Source: Pyrodictiaceae archaeon (lineage in GTDB: Archaea > Thermoproteota > Thermoprotei_A > Sulfolobales > WANQ01). Taken from it: 64,000 nt of DNA. The position numbers and the translations under genes are program-made. The notes beneath the pieces were generated by a model, which saw only the letters and a list, made by a program, of their open reading frames with translations, had not been told where the DNA came from and did not search any database. Location of the stretch: positions 98,742-162,741 of the forward strand of contig WANQ01000003.1 of NCBI GenBank assembly GCA_015521735.1, given 5' to 3'. Below, piece after piece: positions 16,881 through 26,226 of the stretch (within the stretch, counting starts at the first letter, position 1; each line of letters opens with the position of its first letter).

Positions 16881-18512
16881 ATGAATAAAATGATCCCAGC
16901 CCTATTAATACTAATGACACTTGTCATCTTAGTACCACAAATCACGCATGCAACAATACGCGCACAACCACCAATACAAAAGCTCTGGGAGAGCGAAGAA
17001 CTAGGAGGATGGGTGAAGAGTATTGCTTGGTCACCAGATGGCACAAAAATAGCAGTAGGTATAGGGTGGCGTGAAAAGATAGGAGATAAGTACTATTATC
17101 ATGGTGAGATCCTTATCTTCTCTTCGTCGGGCAAGTTATTATGGAAAAGTGATGACTTAGGTGATCATGTACGGTGTGTTGCTTGGTCACCTGATGGTAG
17201 TAAACTAGCTGTTGGAGGAGACTTTGGTAAAGTCATAGTGTTTACCTGGGCTGGTTTACCTCTAACTTCACCAACTACATCGACGGTCAACTATGTAACT
17301 CTTGAACCTACTTGGAGTTTGCGTACAACAGCTTCCACTATTGTTAACTCCTCATCAAGTGTTGTTGGCTTTAACTGGTTCCCGGCAATCTTAGTCGTTG
17401 GTATCGGGAGTATTGTTACCGCTATTCTGTTTACTGTTCGCATCAGAAGACGCAGTATTCCTAGCAAAGCAATTAGTGAGGAATCTAGTGTTACTGGAGA
17501 AGTAGCTCATCCAAGAGGCAGGTTTAGCGGAAGTTTCAGAGGAGGTAATTTCAGTAAAATGAGCGATGTTTCTTATGATGTTGTTGAATCTGTTCTTAGT
17601 ATGAGTCTTAATGGGTTAATAAGCGGTTATGGTTGTATTGAAGGCCACACTCCTAGGGAGGTTGTGTTGAGACCAGGAATTGCCCCTAACGGCTTCGAGG
17701 GCTTGTGGAAGTGTTGCTTACTTGGTTGCGGTGGTTGGGGTTGCGCGTACTTATGTAGCCAGGATAACAGAGAAGTTGTCTTCAAGGTGCCTAGAGGTTT
17801 CGAATCAATTTTTGAGGATGGTTTCGTACCTACTGTTGACGTGGGACTGCTTGAGAGAATTAGAAATGAAGCGGAGGTTCTGAGGGGGCTAAAACATCCC
17901 TGCATTCTTAGATTACTCGGTGTAGCCAAGTCTGCACCCGTCCTTGCTTACGAGTTTGCTGAGGGCGGATCACTCGACTGGCAACTCTCCCATGGATGGT
18001 CCCCAAGCTTAAGAGATGTTCTCCTAATAGGTATTCAGGTTGGTGATGCTCTACGATATATTCACTCAAGAGGTCTTATTCATGGAGATATTAAGCCTGG
18101 TAACATCTTCATCAAGAACGGTGTTGCTAAGGTAGGAGACTTCTCCTCAATTGTTAGGTTAGTGACGATGAGCTCCAGGTTATCGAGGCTGTCTTATACA
18201 CCAGGTTTCAGATCACCTGAGCAAGTATTTGCTGATCTGAGAAGGAGAGTAAGGGAGTTAGGGCTTGAGTCGAGGATAGACACGTACCTCTTAGGTAATC
18301 TCCTCCTGTACCTACTAACTAGAAGATCAGTGGATGGTGAGGAGGCTGTAGGTAGTAATGAAGTCGAAAAAGCAACCGAAGCAATAGAGGATCCCGAACT
18401 AAGGGAGGTAATTAGGGAAGCGCTAAACCCTAACCCGCTACAAAGGCCATCAACGGAAGAGGTCGTCAAGAAACTACTAAGAATATGGATAAGTAGATAT
18501 GGAAAACAATGA
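16881..18512 (+). CDS. Receptor-like Ser/Thr protein kinase with WD40-type ectodomain
   Basis: A 543-residue protein with a signal peptide (1-25), two WD40-like repeats (about 37-60 and 95-122, each with AWSPDG), a Ser/Thr-rich stretch, one membrane segment (about 168-188) and a eukaryotic-type kinase domain. Kinase motifs are GCGGWGCAY (glycine loop, 282-290), K302, HGDIKPGN (D403, N408), D420 in DFS where DFG is usual, and RSPEQ in place of APE. Two repeats cannot close a propeller, so the outer domain may be shortened. Codons end in C or G more often than in the neighbours, hinting at transfer. AAGGGGG precedes the ATG. Confidence 0.87.
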   Translation: MNKMIPALLILMTLVILVPQITHATIRAQPPIQKLWESEELGGWVKSIAWSPDGTKIAVGIGWREKIGDKYYYHGEILIFSSSGKLLWKSDDLGDHVRCVAWSPDGSKLAVGGDFGKVIVFTWAGLPLTSPTTSTVNYVTLEPTWSLRTTASTIVNSSSSVVGFNWFPAILVVGIGSIVTAILFTVRIRRRSIPSKAISEESSVTGEVAHPRGRFSGSFRGGNFSKMSDVSYDVVESVLSMSLNGLISGYGCIEGHTPREVVLRPGIAPNGFEGLWKCCLLGCGGWGCAYLCSQDNREVVFKVPRGFESIFEDGFVPTVDVGLLERIRNEAEVLRGLKHPCILRLLGVAKSAPVLAYEFAEGGSLDWQLSHGWSPSLRDVLLIGIQVGDALRYIHSRGLIHGDIKPGNIFIKNGVAKVGDFSSIVRLVTMSSRLSRLSYTPGFRSPEQVFADLRRRVRELGLESRIDTYLLGNLLLYLLTRRSVDGEEAVGSNEVEKATEAIEDPELREVIREALNPNPLQRPSTEEVVKKLLRIWISRYGKQ

Positions 18513-18796
18513 GTAGATGCTATTGCCTATGATATGGTTAGATTACAATTTTCTATACTGGGTAATGTCTTTTTAGCATGTGAGTTCTCATACTCTGTAT
18601 ATAGTCCTAACTAAATACTTAGTAGTTTCTCTTCGATTTCTTAGCGAACACCTCCCTTAAGTGGGACATTTATTCTCTTCTCTCTGAGACATTATTCATA
18701 TACAGCTAAAAACATTGAAAAGTACACAACAGATACCGATATTAATTTATAAGCTTGGAATAATTGGTAAAAATAATCAAACCATAGAAAATATGT

Positions 18797-19821
18797 AAGC
18801 AGAAACAAGTATAGCACCTACAACTACTCAGTACTGCTTCTGGATAACACAATGGACGATTACACCAGAAGACCTGGCAAGCAACGGAGTATCAAGCATA
18901 CAATACAATGGGCAAACATTTGTGGAAACACCACTAGTAATAGTATATAACTATGGAGCATACTTAGGAATCCTTAGGACTAGCTTAGAGTTGTCAACGG
19001 AATACAATACCGGGGTAGCTGTAGGCATAGGGGTAGGCTACAAGATATCAGCTAAGGTGGGTAGTGAAAGTTATGATATAGTAAACCTAGGTGTAACGTT
19101 ATATAAGTCGGGGTACTCTATTGAAAAGGAAATAGCGTTCGGATACAGCATAGACACACTCCCTAATGCTGAGAACTACATATACATTTACACGCGACCA
19201 TATGTAGTGTTTGAGAAAGAGAAATGTTACTACTATGGTGACCCAGTAGGCTACTATACAGGTAATGAGAGGTTAAGATTGTATATAAGCGAGATAGCTG
19301 TTAATGGTGTTTACGCTATAGGCGGAATGAAGAATGGTAGTCCACCATACGTGTTATATGATTTATTGTTTAACGACAATGCTAGTATTGAGCAAATAAT
19401 TAGAATAGACCAAACACCTACTAGTGATGGAGACCTTGATCCTGGTGAAAGCATATTGTTTAAGCACGTATTCAACTACTATGATGTATGCGGAGTAGAT
19501 TTCGAAGCATCAGTACCCATAGGCTTAATTGCAGGTAGTATATGTACAGCTGCATCACTTGGTACTTGTTCACCTTTCGCGTTACTGCTCTCAGCGATAT
19601 CAATATCATTAGAGCTTAATCCTAGTGCAGCATCGGTAACTGTTGGTGGCTTGCTCTCAAACTGTGGTGATGGAAGTTATTGTGGTTTACCACCTATTGG
19701 AGGATACAACGTATATGAGGAATTGTATATGAGGATTAGTAAGCTGAAGTATCGTGCATATACATGGTATGGTTACTGTGAATTCCAAGTACCAGTAGCA
19801 TTCTATGTGAAATCGTGGTAG
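18797..19821 (+). pseudogene. Secreted-type hypothetical protein with damaged 5' end
   Basis: The first usable start is a GTG at 18922, giving 299 residues, but the same frame is protein-like from just after a TAA at 18796. The 41 upstream codons (for example WITQWTITPEDLASNG) contain no ATG, GTG or TTG, and no signal peptide is present. The body is rich in Y, G and S, has many cysteines, a segment PTSDGDLDPGES that resembles an acidic metal-binding loop, and a hydrophobic stretch near 210-240. I do not recognise the family. It could be a cell-surface protein that lost its start, or it may use the GTG. Confidence 0.5.
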
Positions 19822-19824
19822 CAC

Positions 19825-19857
19825 TCACACATACATGCCGTGGTGTGATCCTTTTTG
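19825..19857 (+). terminator. Hairpin plus T-run terminator
   Basis: A perfect 6-bp stem (TCACAC at 19825-19830 with GTGTGA at 19843-19848) is followed by a run of five Ts at 19852-19856. It lies just after the stop at 19821. Confidence 0.45.
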
Positions 19858-19949
19858 TCTTGCTATGTTATTTTGCGTAGTGGTTAGTTTTATATAAGGT
19901 GTTATTGTTTTGTGTGGGTAGTGGCTAGTAGTTTGAGGAGGGGTTTAAT

Positions 19950-20234
19950 GTGAGCGGCGAGTTATCTGGTTTAATTATAGGGTATAGGAGGGGTACGAAT
20001 ACACAGTATCCTAGTGAGGTTTTGGCGAAGATATATGGTGTTGAGGATAAGAGGCAAGCCTCAAGGTTTATTGGCTGGAAAGCAGTATATGTTGATCGCT
20101 ATGGTAACCGCTATAATGGTAGGGTTGTAGGAGTTCATGGTAGAAAAGGTGTTGTGAGGATAGTGTTTAAGCCAAACCTACCAGGCCAAGCTATTGGCGA
20201 GGAGTTTAGGCTTATACCGCCTAAGCAGGAGTAG
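19950..20234 (+). CDS. rpl35ae: Ribosomal protein L35Ae (eL33)
   Basis: A 94-residue protein with the eL33 signatures GRVVGVHGRKGVVRI and FKPNLPGQAIG. It is a component of the large ribosomal subunit shared by some archaea and eukaryotes. The GTG start is preceded by GAGGAGGGG. Its 3' end overlaps the 3' end of the convergent DNA ligase gene by 14 bases. Confidence 0.95.
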   Translation: MSGELSGLIIGYRRGTNTQYPSEVLAKIYGVEDKRQASRFIGWKAVYVDRYGNRYNGRVVGVHGRKGVVRIVFKPNLPGQAIGEEFRLIPPKQE

Positions 20235-22038
20235 CTTGTTCTACTATCTTCCTTAGCTGTCTCTTATACATTTCGTAGAGTTCTTTTGTTGTAGTAGCGT
20301 CTTGTGGTCCTTTATCAGGTCTCCATCTTATGAATCTTGGGAATCTAATAGATATTCCTACTCCTTGCTTAGCCCAGTTATAGCAGCATGTGTGGAGTGG
20401 TGATAGGGTTAGTTCTGCACCTATGATTTCTGCTACTATCGCTGGCTGGAACCATACATCTGGCTTCATCTTGGAGTCTACTCTTGGATGCTTATGTGGT
20501 ATAACGTATGGTTTGAACATTTCCATCATCTTATCTAGATCTTCATCTGTAAAGCCGCTTCCAACCTTACATACTGTTCTAAACATGTCTGTTTCTGGGT
20601 CATAGGCTGCCATTAGTAGTGCTCCATATTTTCCTCCACGTCTACCTCTACCATAGAATGCTCCAACTGCTACAAGGTCTACTGGTTCAATCATTTCGCT
20701 CTTATAGTCGCGTTTATACTTTATCCATAGCCAGCCTCTTGCACCTGCTTGGTATATTGCTTTACCGTGTATGGCTTTTACTACTACTCCTTCTGCTCCA
20801 TCTTCTATTGCTTTTAGGAAGAATGCTTCTAGTTCCTCTGGTTTATCAGTGATAATGTATTCTGCTATGCGGAAGTCTTCTGTCTGCTCTATTATTTCTT
20901 CTAGCTTCCTTCTCCTCTCAGGTAGGGTTTTTTGTGTAAGGTCTTCGCCATCAACGTATAGTGCGTCAAATAAGTATACTCTTACTGGAACCTCCTTCAT
21001 AGCTATATGTATGTCATGTTTCCTCTTCCTCCTCATAAGCTCCTGGAATGGTCTAAGCTCTCCTGTTTCAGGGTCAACTGCTACTATTTCGCCTTCAACT
21101 ATTGCTTCACGTGCCTTAATGTACTTTTTAGCATATTCTTGTACGTCTGGGTATTGTCGTGTAATGTTTTCTAGTCTGCGTGAGAAAATCCATATCTGAT
21201 CGTCTTTCTTATGTATTTGTGCTCTTTCACCATCATACTTGTACTCTACTATGGCCTTACCTCCAACTTGTTTCAATATCTCAATGGGGTTACTTAGTCT
21301 TTCAGCTAGCATAGGCCTAATTGGAACTCCTACCTGTGGCTTAATTTTCTTCAATTCTTCTAAGCCCTTGGTAGCTAGGATTTTCGCGATCATTCCAAGG
21401 TCTGCTCTAAGATTATAGGCTCTCTCTATTACTGGCCTAAATGCCTGGCTACCAGCATACACTATTGCTAACGCGTCCATTATTGTAGCATCTCCTACAC
21501 CTAGCCTAAGCCTCCCCTCAACAAAGCGTACAATATACTTGGCTTCTCTAGGACTAGCATCAGTTAATAGCCTTGCAAGAAGCTTTATCTTAAGATCACG
21601 GCTCCCCTCTCCCTGAGCCAACGCTATCTTAGCTAACGTATCATATACTTCCTGTACAGTAAGCTTCTTCTTAGCTGTCTGAGCCTTAGGTAGGAATGCT
21701 AGAATACCTACTGCTCCCTTAGACTTCTTCTCTAACTCCTCCTTAAGCATAGCAGCAGCTGTACCAAGATCACCATACTTTCTTCTAAGCTTTTCAACAT
21801 CTGATTCCCTAGCATGAGTTGCAAGAACTATTGCACGGATAATACCCTTCTCCCCCACACCTAGTTCAGGTAAGCCCTTCCAATCAGGCCAGAGTTTTCC
21901 CTGCATAAAGTACACTACCTTGTCTATGACGTCAGCTGGAGTCTTCTTAAACAACTCTACAAGATATAGGGTCATCTGAGTCCTAGAGGTAACAGCCTCG
22001 AGTTTCTCAAACGTATTAGCTACTAGCTCAAACTCCAA
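20221..22038 (-). CDS. lig: ATP-dependent DNA ligase
   Basis: Seals nicks during replication and repair. It has the N-terminal alpha-helical DNA-binding domain, an adenylation domain with motif I EYKYDGERAQIH (the catalytic lysine is the K), motif IIIa around VYLFDALYVDGEDL, motif IV EGVVVK, motif V WIKYKRDY and an OB domain. The open frame continues to 22191, but crenarchaeal ligases begin at the residues MEFELVANTFEKLE seen from the TTG at 22038, giving 605 residues, the normal length. A GTG at 22059 is the alternative start. Confidence 0.96.
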   Translation of the reverse strand: MEFELVANTFEKLEAVTSRTQMTLYLVELFKKTPADVIDKVVYFMQGKLWPDWKGLPELGVGEKGIIRAIVLATHARESDVEKLRRKYGDLGTAAAMLKEELEKKSKGAVGILAFLPKAQTAKKKLTVQEVYDTLAKIALAQGEGSRDLKIKLLARLLTDASPREAKYIVRFVEGRLRLGVGDATIMDALAIVYAGSQAFRPVIERAYNLRADLGMIAKILATKGLEELKKIKPQVGVPIRPMLAERLSNPIEILKQVGGKAIVEYKYDGERAQIHKKDDQIWIFSRRLENITRQYPDVQEYAKKYIKAREAIVEGEIVAVDPETGELRPFQELMRRKRKHDIHIAMKEVPVRVYLFDALYVDGEDLTQKTLPERRRKLEEIIEQTEDFRIAEYIITDKPEELEAFFLKAIEDGAEGVVVKAIHGKAIYQAGARGWLWIKYKRDYKSEMIEPVDLVAVGAFYGRGRRGGKYGALLMAAYDPETDMFRTVCKVGSGFTDEDLDKMMEMFKPYVIPHKHPRVDSKMKPDVWFQPAIVAEIIGAELTLSPLHTCCYNWAKQGVGISIRFPRFIRWRPDKGPQDATTTKELYEMYKRQLRKIVEQATPA

Positions 22039-22202
22039 GGCCTTAAATACACCTCTCACTCCAGTCTCTATAGAAATATATTGCTCATACACCCTTAATA
22101 GAAGTAGAGGGTCTAGGCCGATGAAGACTACCCGGCAAGTAGGACCGTTAAAAGGGGAGTGACTGATCAGTGTTACGCTGAGGCACAACACGTAGAGGAA
22201 TA

Positions 22203-22628
22203 CTAGGGATCAATACCCTCCTTAACCATATAGTTAACTAACTTGTTGAACAAGGACCTCCATACCTGGATTTCATCTTTAATAGCCTTAAACAATAACT
22301 CTCTATCAACATCAGCATACATGTGTACTAGTATATTCCTTAGCCCTACTAGTCCCTCAAACACCTTTTGCTCATCACTTGTTATAACACCATGTCTACC
22401 TAGTATCCTAGCTACATCTCTATAAGTACTTGGTTTCGAGAACCCTTTCTCTGCTATAATGTGGTTTCCCAAATCCACTAATATCTCGATCATTATGTGT
22501 ATGTTTCTTTCAATAGCATCCATCTCTATATCGGATAACTCATCATAGCTTCGTTGCGCGAAATTAGCAAGTTTAACCATAATGTTATTGAACATGCTGA
22601 TTTTCCGTCTAAGTCTTGGTGAAACCAT
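22203..22628 (-). CDS. HepT-like HEPN domain toxin
   Basis: A 141-residue all-helical protein of the HEPN/DUF86 (HepT) type. The active motif Rx4HxY is intact in RNILVHMY near residue 99. In the known MntA/HepT systems the HEPN protein is an RNase toxin that the MNT partner inactivates by AMPylating the tyrosine. It lies 11 bases after the MNT gene on the same strand, the standard arrangement. Toxicity here is inferred from motif and context. Confidence 0.87.
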   Translation of the reverse strand: MVSPRLRRKISMFNNIMVKLANFAQRSYDELSDIEMDAIERNIHIMIEILVDLGNHIIAEKGFSKPSTYRDVARILGRHGVITSDEQKVFEGLVGLRNILVHMYADVDRELLFKAIKDEIQVWRSLFNKLVNYMVKEGIDP

Positions 22629-22639
22629 GTGTAGCTCCC

Positions 22640-23011
22640 TTAACTATTGGATGTCTTTATTCTAAGGTCATTTAAGTCCCTGAATACTCTTAGTCTATCG
22701 TCTATTAGCTCGTTTTTATCCAATACTACTAGTGGTTTCCCCTCCCATAATATACTGTATGCTAGTTCTACGGGTATGTCGAGGTCTAATATGACTAGGT
22801 CTATTCTATCGGTATCCAGTACTTCTACTAGATCACCTATTACGCGTATATATTCTCTTCCAGTTATCTTCCTACCAAACTTTATAGCTATATCCCAGTC
22901 ACTTAGAGGGGTTTCTTTACCTCTTATACGGCTACCAAATAATATAATGTACTTTACACGCCATTTTTCAGCGATTCTCCTTAATCCTAGTATTTTGGAT
23001 TCCTCTATCAT
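22640..23011 (-). CDS. MntA-like minimal nucleotidyltransferase antitoxin
   Basis: A 123-residue minimal nucleotidyltransferase with the signature GSRIRGKETPLSDWDIAI; the DWD pair and a later aspartate (IDLVILD) are the metal ligands. In MntA/HepT systems this enzyme adds AMP to the HEPN toxin. It is the first gene of the pair and begins with an ATG. The full catalytic motif suggests an enzymatic rather than a purely binding antitoxin. Confidence 0.88.
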   Translation of the reverse strand: MIEESKILGLRRIAEKWRVKYIILFGSRIRGKETPLSDWDIAIKFGRKITGREYIRVIGDLVEVLDTDRIDLVILDLDIPVELAYSILWEGKPLVVLDKNELIDDRLRVFRDLNDLRIKTSNS

Positions 23012-23183
23012 AGTTTTAGACCAGGGTTTTTCTGTCTTCTTTCACGTAATTCCAAGTATTCATGATTTAAATAATGTTGTCTTCATAGGTTTCTGGAAGT
23101 AGTTGTTTTAGCGTAACGCTTAATATCTGGTGTACTCGGTTATCCTTAACAGTGCACTATGGAGGGAAGGTGTAGGATAGACC

Positions 23184-23837
23184 ATGCACATACCCGATGG
23201 TTTTCTAGATGCTACGACTGTTGCTATAACTTATGCGGTAATGGTAGTGTTCATGGCGTTAGCTCTAAGGAAAATGGGTAATACTAGTAGAGAGGCATTA
23301 TCATTGTCAACAGTATTGGCGGCAGGTATATTCGCAGCCCAAATGCTTAACTGGCCTATCCCGGGAGGTACGAGCCTACATTTTGTTGGTGGAGCACTTG
23401 CAGGTATACTACTTGGACCCTACTTAGGCTTTTTCACAATGTTCCTAGTACTACTCGTGCAATGCCTAGTATTCCATGATGGAGGCATAACTGCTTTAGG
23501 AGCTAATGTACTCAACATGGCTATAATAGATGTCCTAGTAGGATACGGCATGTACATGCTAGTAGTTAAAAGCCTAGGTAATTCTAGGAAAACTAGGATG
23601 CTAGGAGCATTCCTAGGTGGATGGCTAGGAATAACACTAGCTGGTATTGCCTGTGGCCTAGAAATAGGCTTCTCTCCATCCTTCCCATTAGGAATAACCA
23701 TAACAGTACCCGTAATGGGTATATGGCATGCAATTCTAGGTGTAATAGAGGGATTGATAACAGCTCTCACAGTAGACTACCTATATCCACGTCTACCACA
23801 CATCCAGTTAGCAATGACAAGAGGTGTAGGTAGGTGA
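23184..23837 (+). CDS. cbiM: CbiM-type cobalt/nickel ECF transporter component
   Basis: A 217-residue polytopic membrane protein beginning MHIPDGFL. The exposed N-terminus with His2 is the metal-binding site of CbiM/NikM proteins, so this ATG must be the real start; GGAGGGAAGG lies upstream. It has about seven membrane segments, with the second conserved block FVGGALAGILLGPYLGF. It is the substrate-specific subunit and opens a four-gene operon with overlapping ends. Cobalt and nickel cannot be told apart from sequence alone. Confidence 0.95.
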   Translation: MHIPDGFLDATTVAITYAVMVVFMALALRKMGNTSREALSLSTVLAAGIFAAQMLNWPIPGGTSLHFVGGALAGILLGPYLGFFTMFLVLLVQCLVFHDGGITALGANVLNMAIIDVLVGYGMYMLVVKSLGNSRKTRMLGAFLGGWLGITLAGIACGLEIGFSPSFPLGITITVPVMGIWHAILGVIEGLITALTVDYLYPRLPHIQLAMTRGVGR

Positions 23838-24121
23838 TTGGAAAGAAGGCTTTAATAGCAATAATAGTCTTAGTATTGATAAGTCCATTATTTGGCGTAA
23901 TACTAGCCGATATCGTTGGATACCATGAACCACTAGATGTAGCTGCTGAAAAACTAGGGCTAAGGGATATATCTGAGGAAATTGATTGGACACCATTCTA
24001 CGACTACACGGTACCAGGATTACCAGATACTATAGGATACATTGTAGCAGGGTTCATAGGAGTAGGCATAATACTTGGAATAGGCTATCTTCTATTAAGA
24101 ATTGCTGGTAAAAGGAAATGA
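23834..24121 (+). CDS. CbiN/PDGLE-type accessory subunit
   Basis: A 95-residue protein with an N-terminal and a C-terminal membrane segment (about 5-25 and 68-88) and a periplasm-like loop between them. The topology and position match PDGLE or CbiN components that help CbiM/NikM. The loop contains AAEKLGLRDISEEIDWTPFYDY, typical of the PDGLE group. It starts with GTG overlapping the cbiM stop by 4 bases and overlaps cbiQ by 4 bases. Confidence 0.85.
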   Translation: MIGKKALIAIIVLVLISPLFGVILADIVGYHEPLDVAAEKLGLRDISEEIDWTPFYDYTVPGLPDTIGYIVAGFIGVGIILGIGYLLLRIAGKRK

Positions 24122-24885
24122 ACATAGCCTATAAGTATCTAGAAGAACTTAGAGAAGTGTTTACTCATTTATCACATGACAGATCATGTCTTCTAACCCA
24201 CTATTCGACAATACCCCTACTAATAATAGTGTTCACAGTATCGTTGAGCAATGCCATTATAACTCCTATACTAGCTCTAGCCTTAATGCTAGCTTTAACA
24301 GCTGTTGTAGGGTTATTAGAGCATGTCGACGTTAATCTTAGGGTGTTGGCTAAGCCTATTGTATACATACTAGCTTTAGCATTGATAGTAACTTTTCCAG
24401 CAGTAATCGGCTTTGTAGACGTAGATGTAGGTGAAATACCTGTATTCATCTTAAGAGTAATATCTGCTACTACAGTATTCGTTACGGGTATACAGTTGGT
24501 TGGATGGCTTAACATCATTTTAGGATTGAGAATACTTAAAATACCAAGTATTCTCCTAGAACACATTTATCTTACAGTTAAGTTCATACCCATATTCATA
24601 GGTGAAGTACTAAGAATGCTCATAGCTAGGGATGCGAGAACACTGGTTCAAGGTGGAAGGAGTAGTATGTGGAGTCTTTTAGCTTCAACTGTCTCGGATA
24701 TTATAGTTAGGTCAACTAATAGAGCTTGGAGACTAACACTAGCATTTCAGGCTCGTAGTCTAGGTAATGGTGTAAGTGGAAGCCACGGTGGCTTATATGA
24801 TGAGATGAGTGTTTACGATAAAGTTTTGATTATTGTAGCAATACTGGTGGTTCTGGTAGAAGTTTTACAGCGTGTATGGAGTTGA
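24118..24885 (+). CDS. cbiQ: CbiQ/EcfT transmembrane coupling protein
   Basis: A 255-residue EcfT-type membrane protein linking the ATPase to CbiM. It has about five membrane segments and the cytoplasmic coupling-helix motif around IARDARTL and AFQARSLG, the Ala-Arg-containing helices that contact the ATPase. The ATG overlaps the previous stop as ATGA. It is the third gene of the operon and overlaps cbiO by 10 bases. Confidence 0.92.
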   Translation: MNIAYKYLEELREVFTHLSHDRSCLLTHYSTIPLLIIVFTVSLSNAIITPILALALMLALTAVVGLLEHVDVNLRVLAKPIVYILALALIVTFPAVIGFVDVDVGEIPVFILRVISATTVFVTGIQLVGWLNIILGLRILKIPSILLEHIYLTVKFIPIFIGEVLRMLIARDARTLVQGGRSSMWSLLASTVSDIIVRSTNRAWRLTLAFQARSLGNGVSGSHGGLYDEMSVYDKVLIIVAILVVLVEVLQRVWS

Positions 24886-25673
24886 AGTGGAGTATTAGTG
24901 CTAGAAACCTATGGTTTAGCTATGATGGTAGGACATGGGTTCTACGTGGAGTAAGTCTTGAAGTAAAGCCTGGAGAAGTAGTTGTTGTCATGGGGCCTAC
25001 GGGGTGTGGTAAAACAACATTACTCCTACTTCTTGCAGGACTATTAAAACCTAGTAAAGGTGAAGTATACTATAACTCAAAGCCTCTACAAAGCCTTTTA
25101 CCAAGCATTAAACGCTATATAGGCTTCTTATTCCAGGATCCCGATGACCAGTTATTTAACCCTAGTGTTTATGATGAAATAGCTTTTTCTCTTAGAACAC
25201 TTGGGTTAGGGGAAGATAAAATACGTGAACGAGTACATAGTATTGCTAGAACTCTAGGATTAACTAGTGTTCTCAAACGTCAACCCTATAGGCTTAGTGT
25301 TGGCGAGAAAAAGAAGGTTGCACTAGCATCAATACTAGTATATGATCCCAGTATATTGTTCCTTGACGAGCCTACAGCTAATCTAGACTACTCTACTACA
25401 GTGTTCATAGAGAAGCTTATAGTTGAGGCTAAGAGTAAGGGCAAGACAGTAATCATTGCAAGCCATGACCTAGACTTCACCTTGAGAATAGCAGACAAAA
25501 TATACGTATTAGTTAACGGTAGCATAGCATCTGAGCATAAGCCAGTAGAACTATTCTCTAAGTCAAAGCTAGTAGGATACGGGCTTAAGCCTACTAGTAT
25601 AGTGGAAGTAGTTGAAGAACTCCGCCTTGATAAGTCGATGGTTCTAGAAATAATACGTAGACTTAAACAGTAA
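24876..25673 (+). CDS. cbiO: CbiO/EcfA ABC ATPase
   Basis: A 265-residue ABC ATPase. Walker A is GPTGCGKTT, the Q-loop lies in FLFQDPDDQLFNP (typical of EcfA), the signature is LSVGEKKKVALA, Walker B is ILFLDEPTANLD and the H-loop is IIASHD. It energises uptake by CbiM and CbiQ. The last gene of the operon, it runs tail to tail into the next gene with an 11-base overlap. Confidence 0.95.
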   Translation: MELKWSISARNLWFSYDGRTWVLRGVSLEVKPGEVVVVMGPTGCGKTTLLLLLAGLLKPSKGEVYYNSKPLQSLLPSIKRYIGFLFQDPDDQLFNPSVYDEIAFSLRTLGLGEDKIRERVHSIARTLGLTSVLKRQPYRLSVGEKKKVALASILVYDPSILFLDEPTANLDYSTTVFIEKLIVEAKSKGKTVIIASHDLDFTLRIADKIYVLVNGSIASEHKPVELFSKSKLVGYGLKPTSIVEVVEELRLDKSMVLEIIRRLKQ

Positions 25674-26148
25674 TAGCCTTAGCTTTCTCAAGACTATAAG
25701 CTACTGCAGCCTTAAGTTCTACTAGGAAGAACTCACCCTTAATGTTACGTACAACTACTTCACGTAGAATACCGTCTTCAGATCTAATATCGTAGTCCAA
25801 CACCTTGTTTTCCGGGATATCCCCCTTCCTAGCAGCTTCTACTTCCTTAGTCTTTGTTTCCTCAAGAAATCTTAGTAGGAAGCCCTTAATGTATGGGTCA
25901 TTAACGCTAACTTCCTGTAAAGGTATTATTCTCACATAGTTTCTACCAACATATAGGTAGGCTACTACATCCCCTGTACTAGATTTTACCTCAACTACTT
26001 TCTCACCAGGACGTGGTTCACGGAATCCTGGAAGCTTACCACCTTCAATTATACTAAGTAGTAGCTCATATAGTTCCAACTCTCTTTTAAGCTCCTTAAC
26101 CTTTTCTTTAAGGAATTCCTTTAGTTCTTCCAAGTGGTTTCCAGCCAA
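25663..26148 (-). CDS. Conserved hypothetical protein with N-terminal coiled coil
   Basis: A 161-residue soluble protein. Residues 5-35 form a charged coiled coil (ELKEFLKEKVKELKRELELY), followed by a beta-rich domain with KVVEVKSSTGDVVAYLYVG and a second one near the end (REVVVRNIKGEFFLVEL). I do not recognise a characterised family; similar proteins of this shape are common in Crenarchaeota. It is separated by 78 bases from AK6 on the same strand and could share its transcript. Confidence 0.7.
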   Translation of the reverse strand: MAGNHLEELKEFLKEKVKELKRELELYELLLSIIEGGKLPGFREPRPGEKVVEVKSSTGDVVAYLYVGRNYVRIIPLQEVSVNDPYIKGFLLRFLEETKTKEVEAARKGDIPENKVLDYDIRSEDGILREVVVRNIKGEFFLVELKAAVAYSLEKAKAITV

Positions 26149-26226
26149 CTATGTATCCCCTAATACGTTATACTTAATCTCTAAGTACACCATAATTAAG
26201 TAGTTAGGCTTATGGGTTGAGGATTG

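Noticed and set aside
22116..22185. A GATGA motif, two CTGA motifs and GCC/GGC ends on the plus strand in front of the DNA ligase gene, similar to a box C/D RNA.
   Set aside because: The C-to-D' distance is about 38 nt, the C' box overlaps D', no suitably placed TATA box was found, and much of the segment lies in the ligase 5' region. Too weak to call.
22039..22191. Upstream extension of the DNA ligase frame with 51 extra residues.
   Set aside because: Crenarchaeal ligases begin at the residues encoded from 22038; the extension has no conserved pattern.
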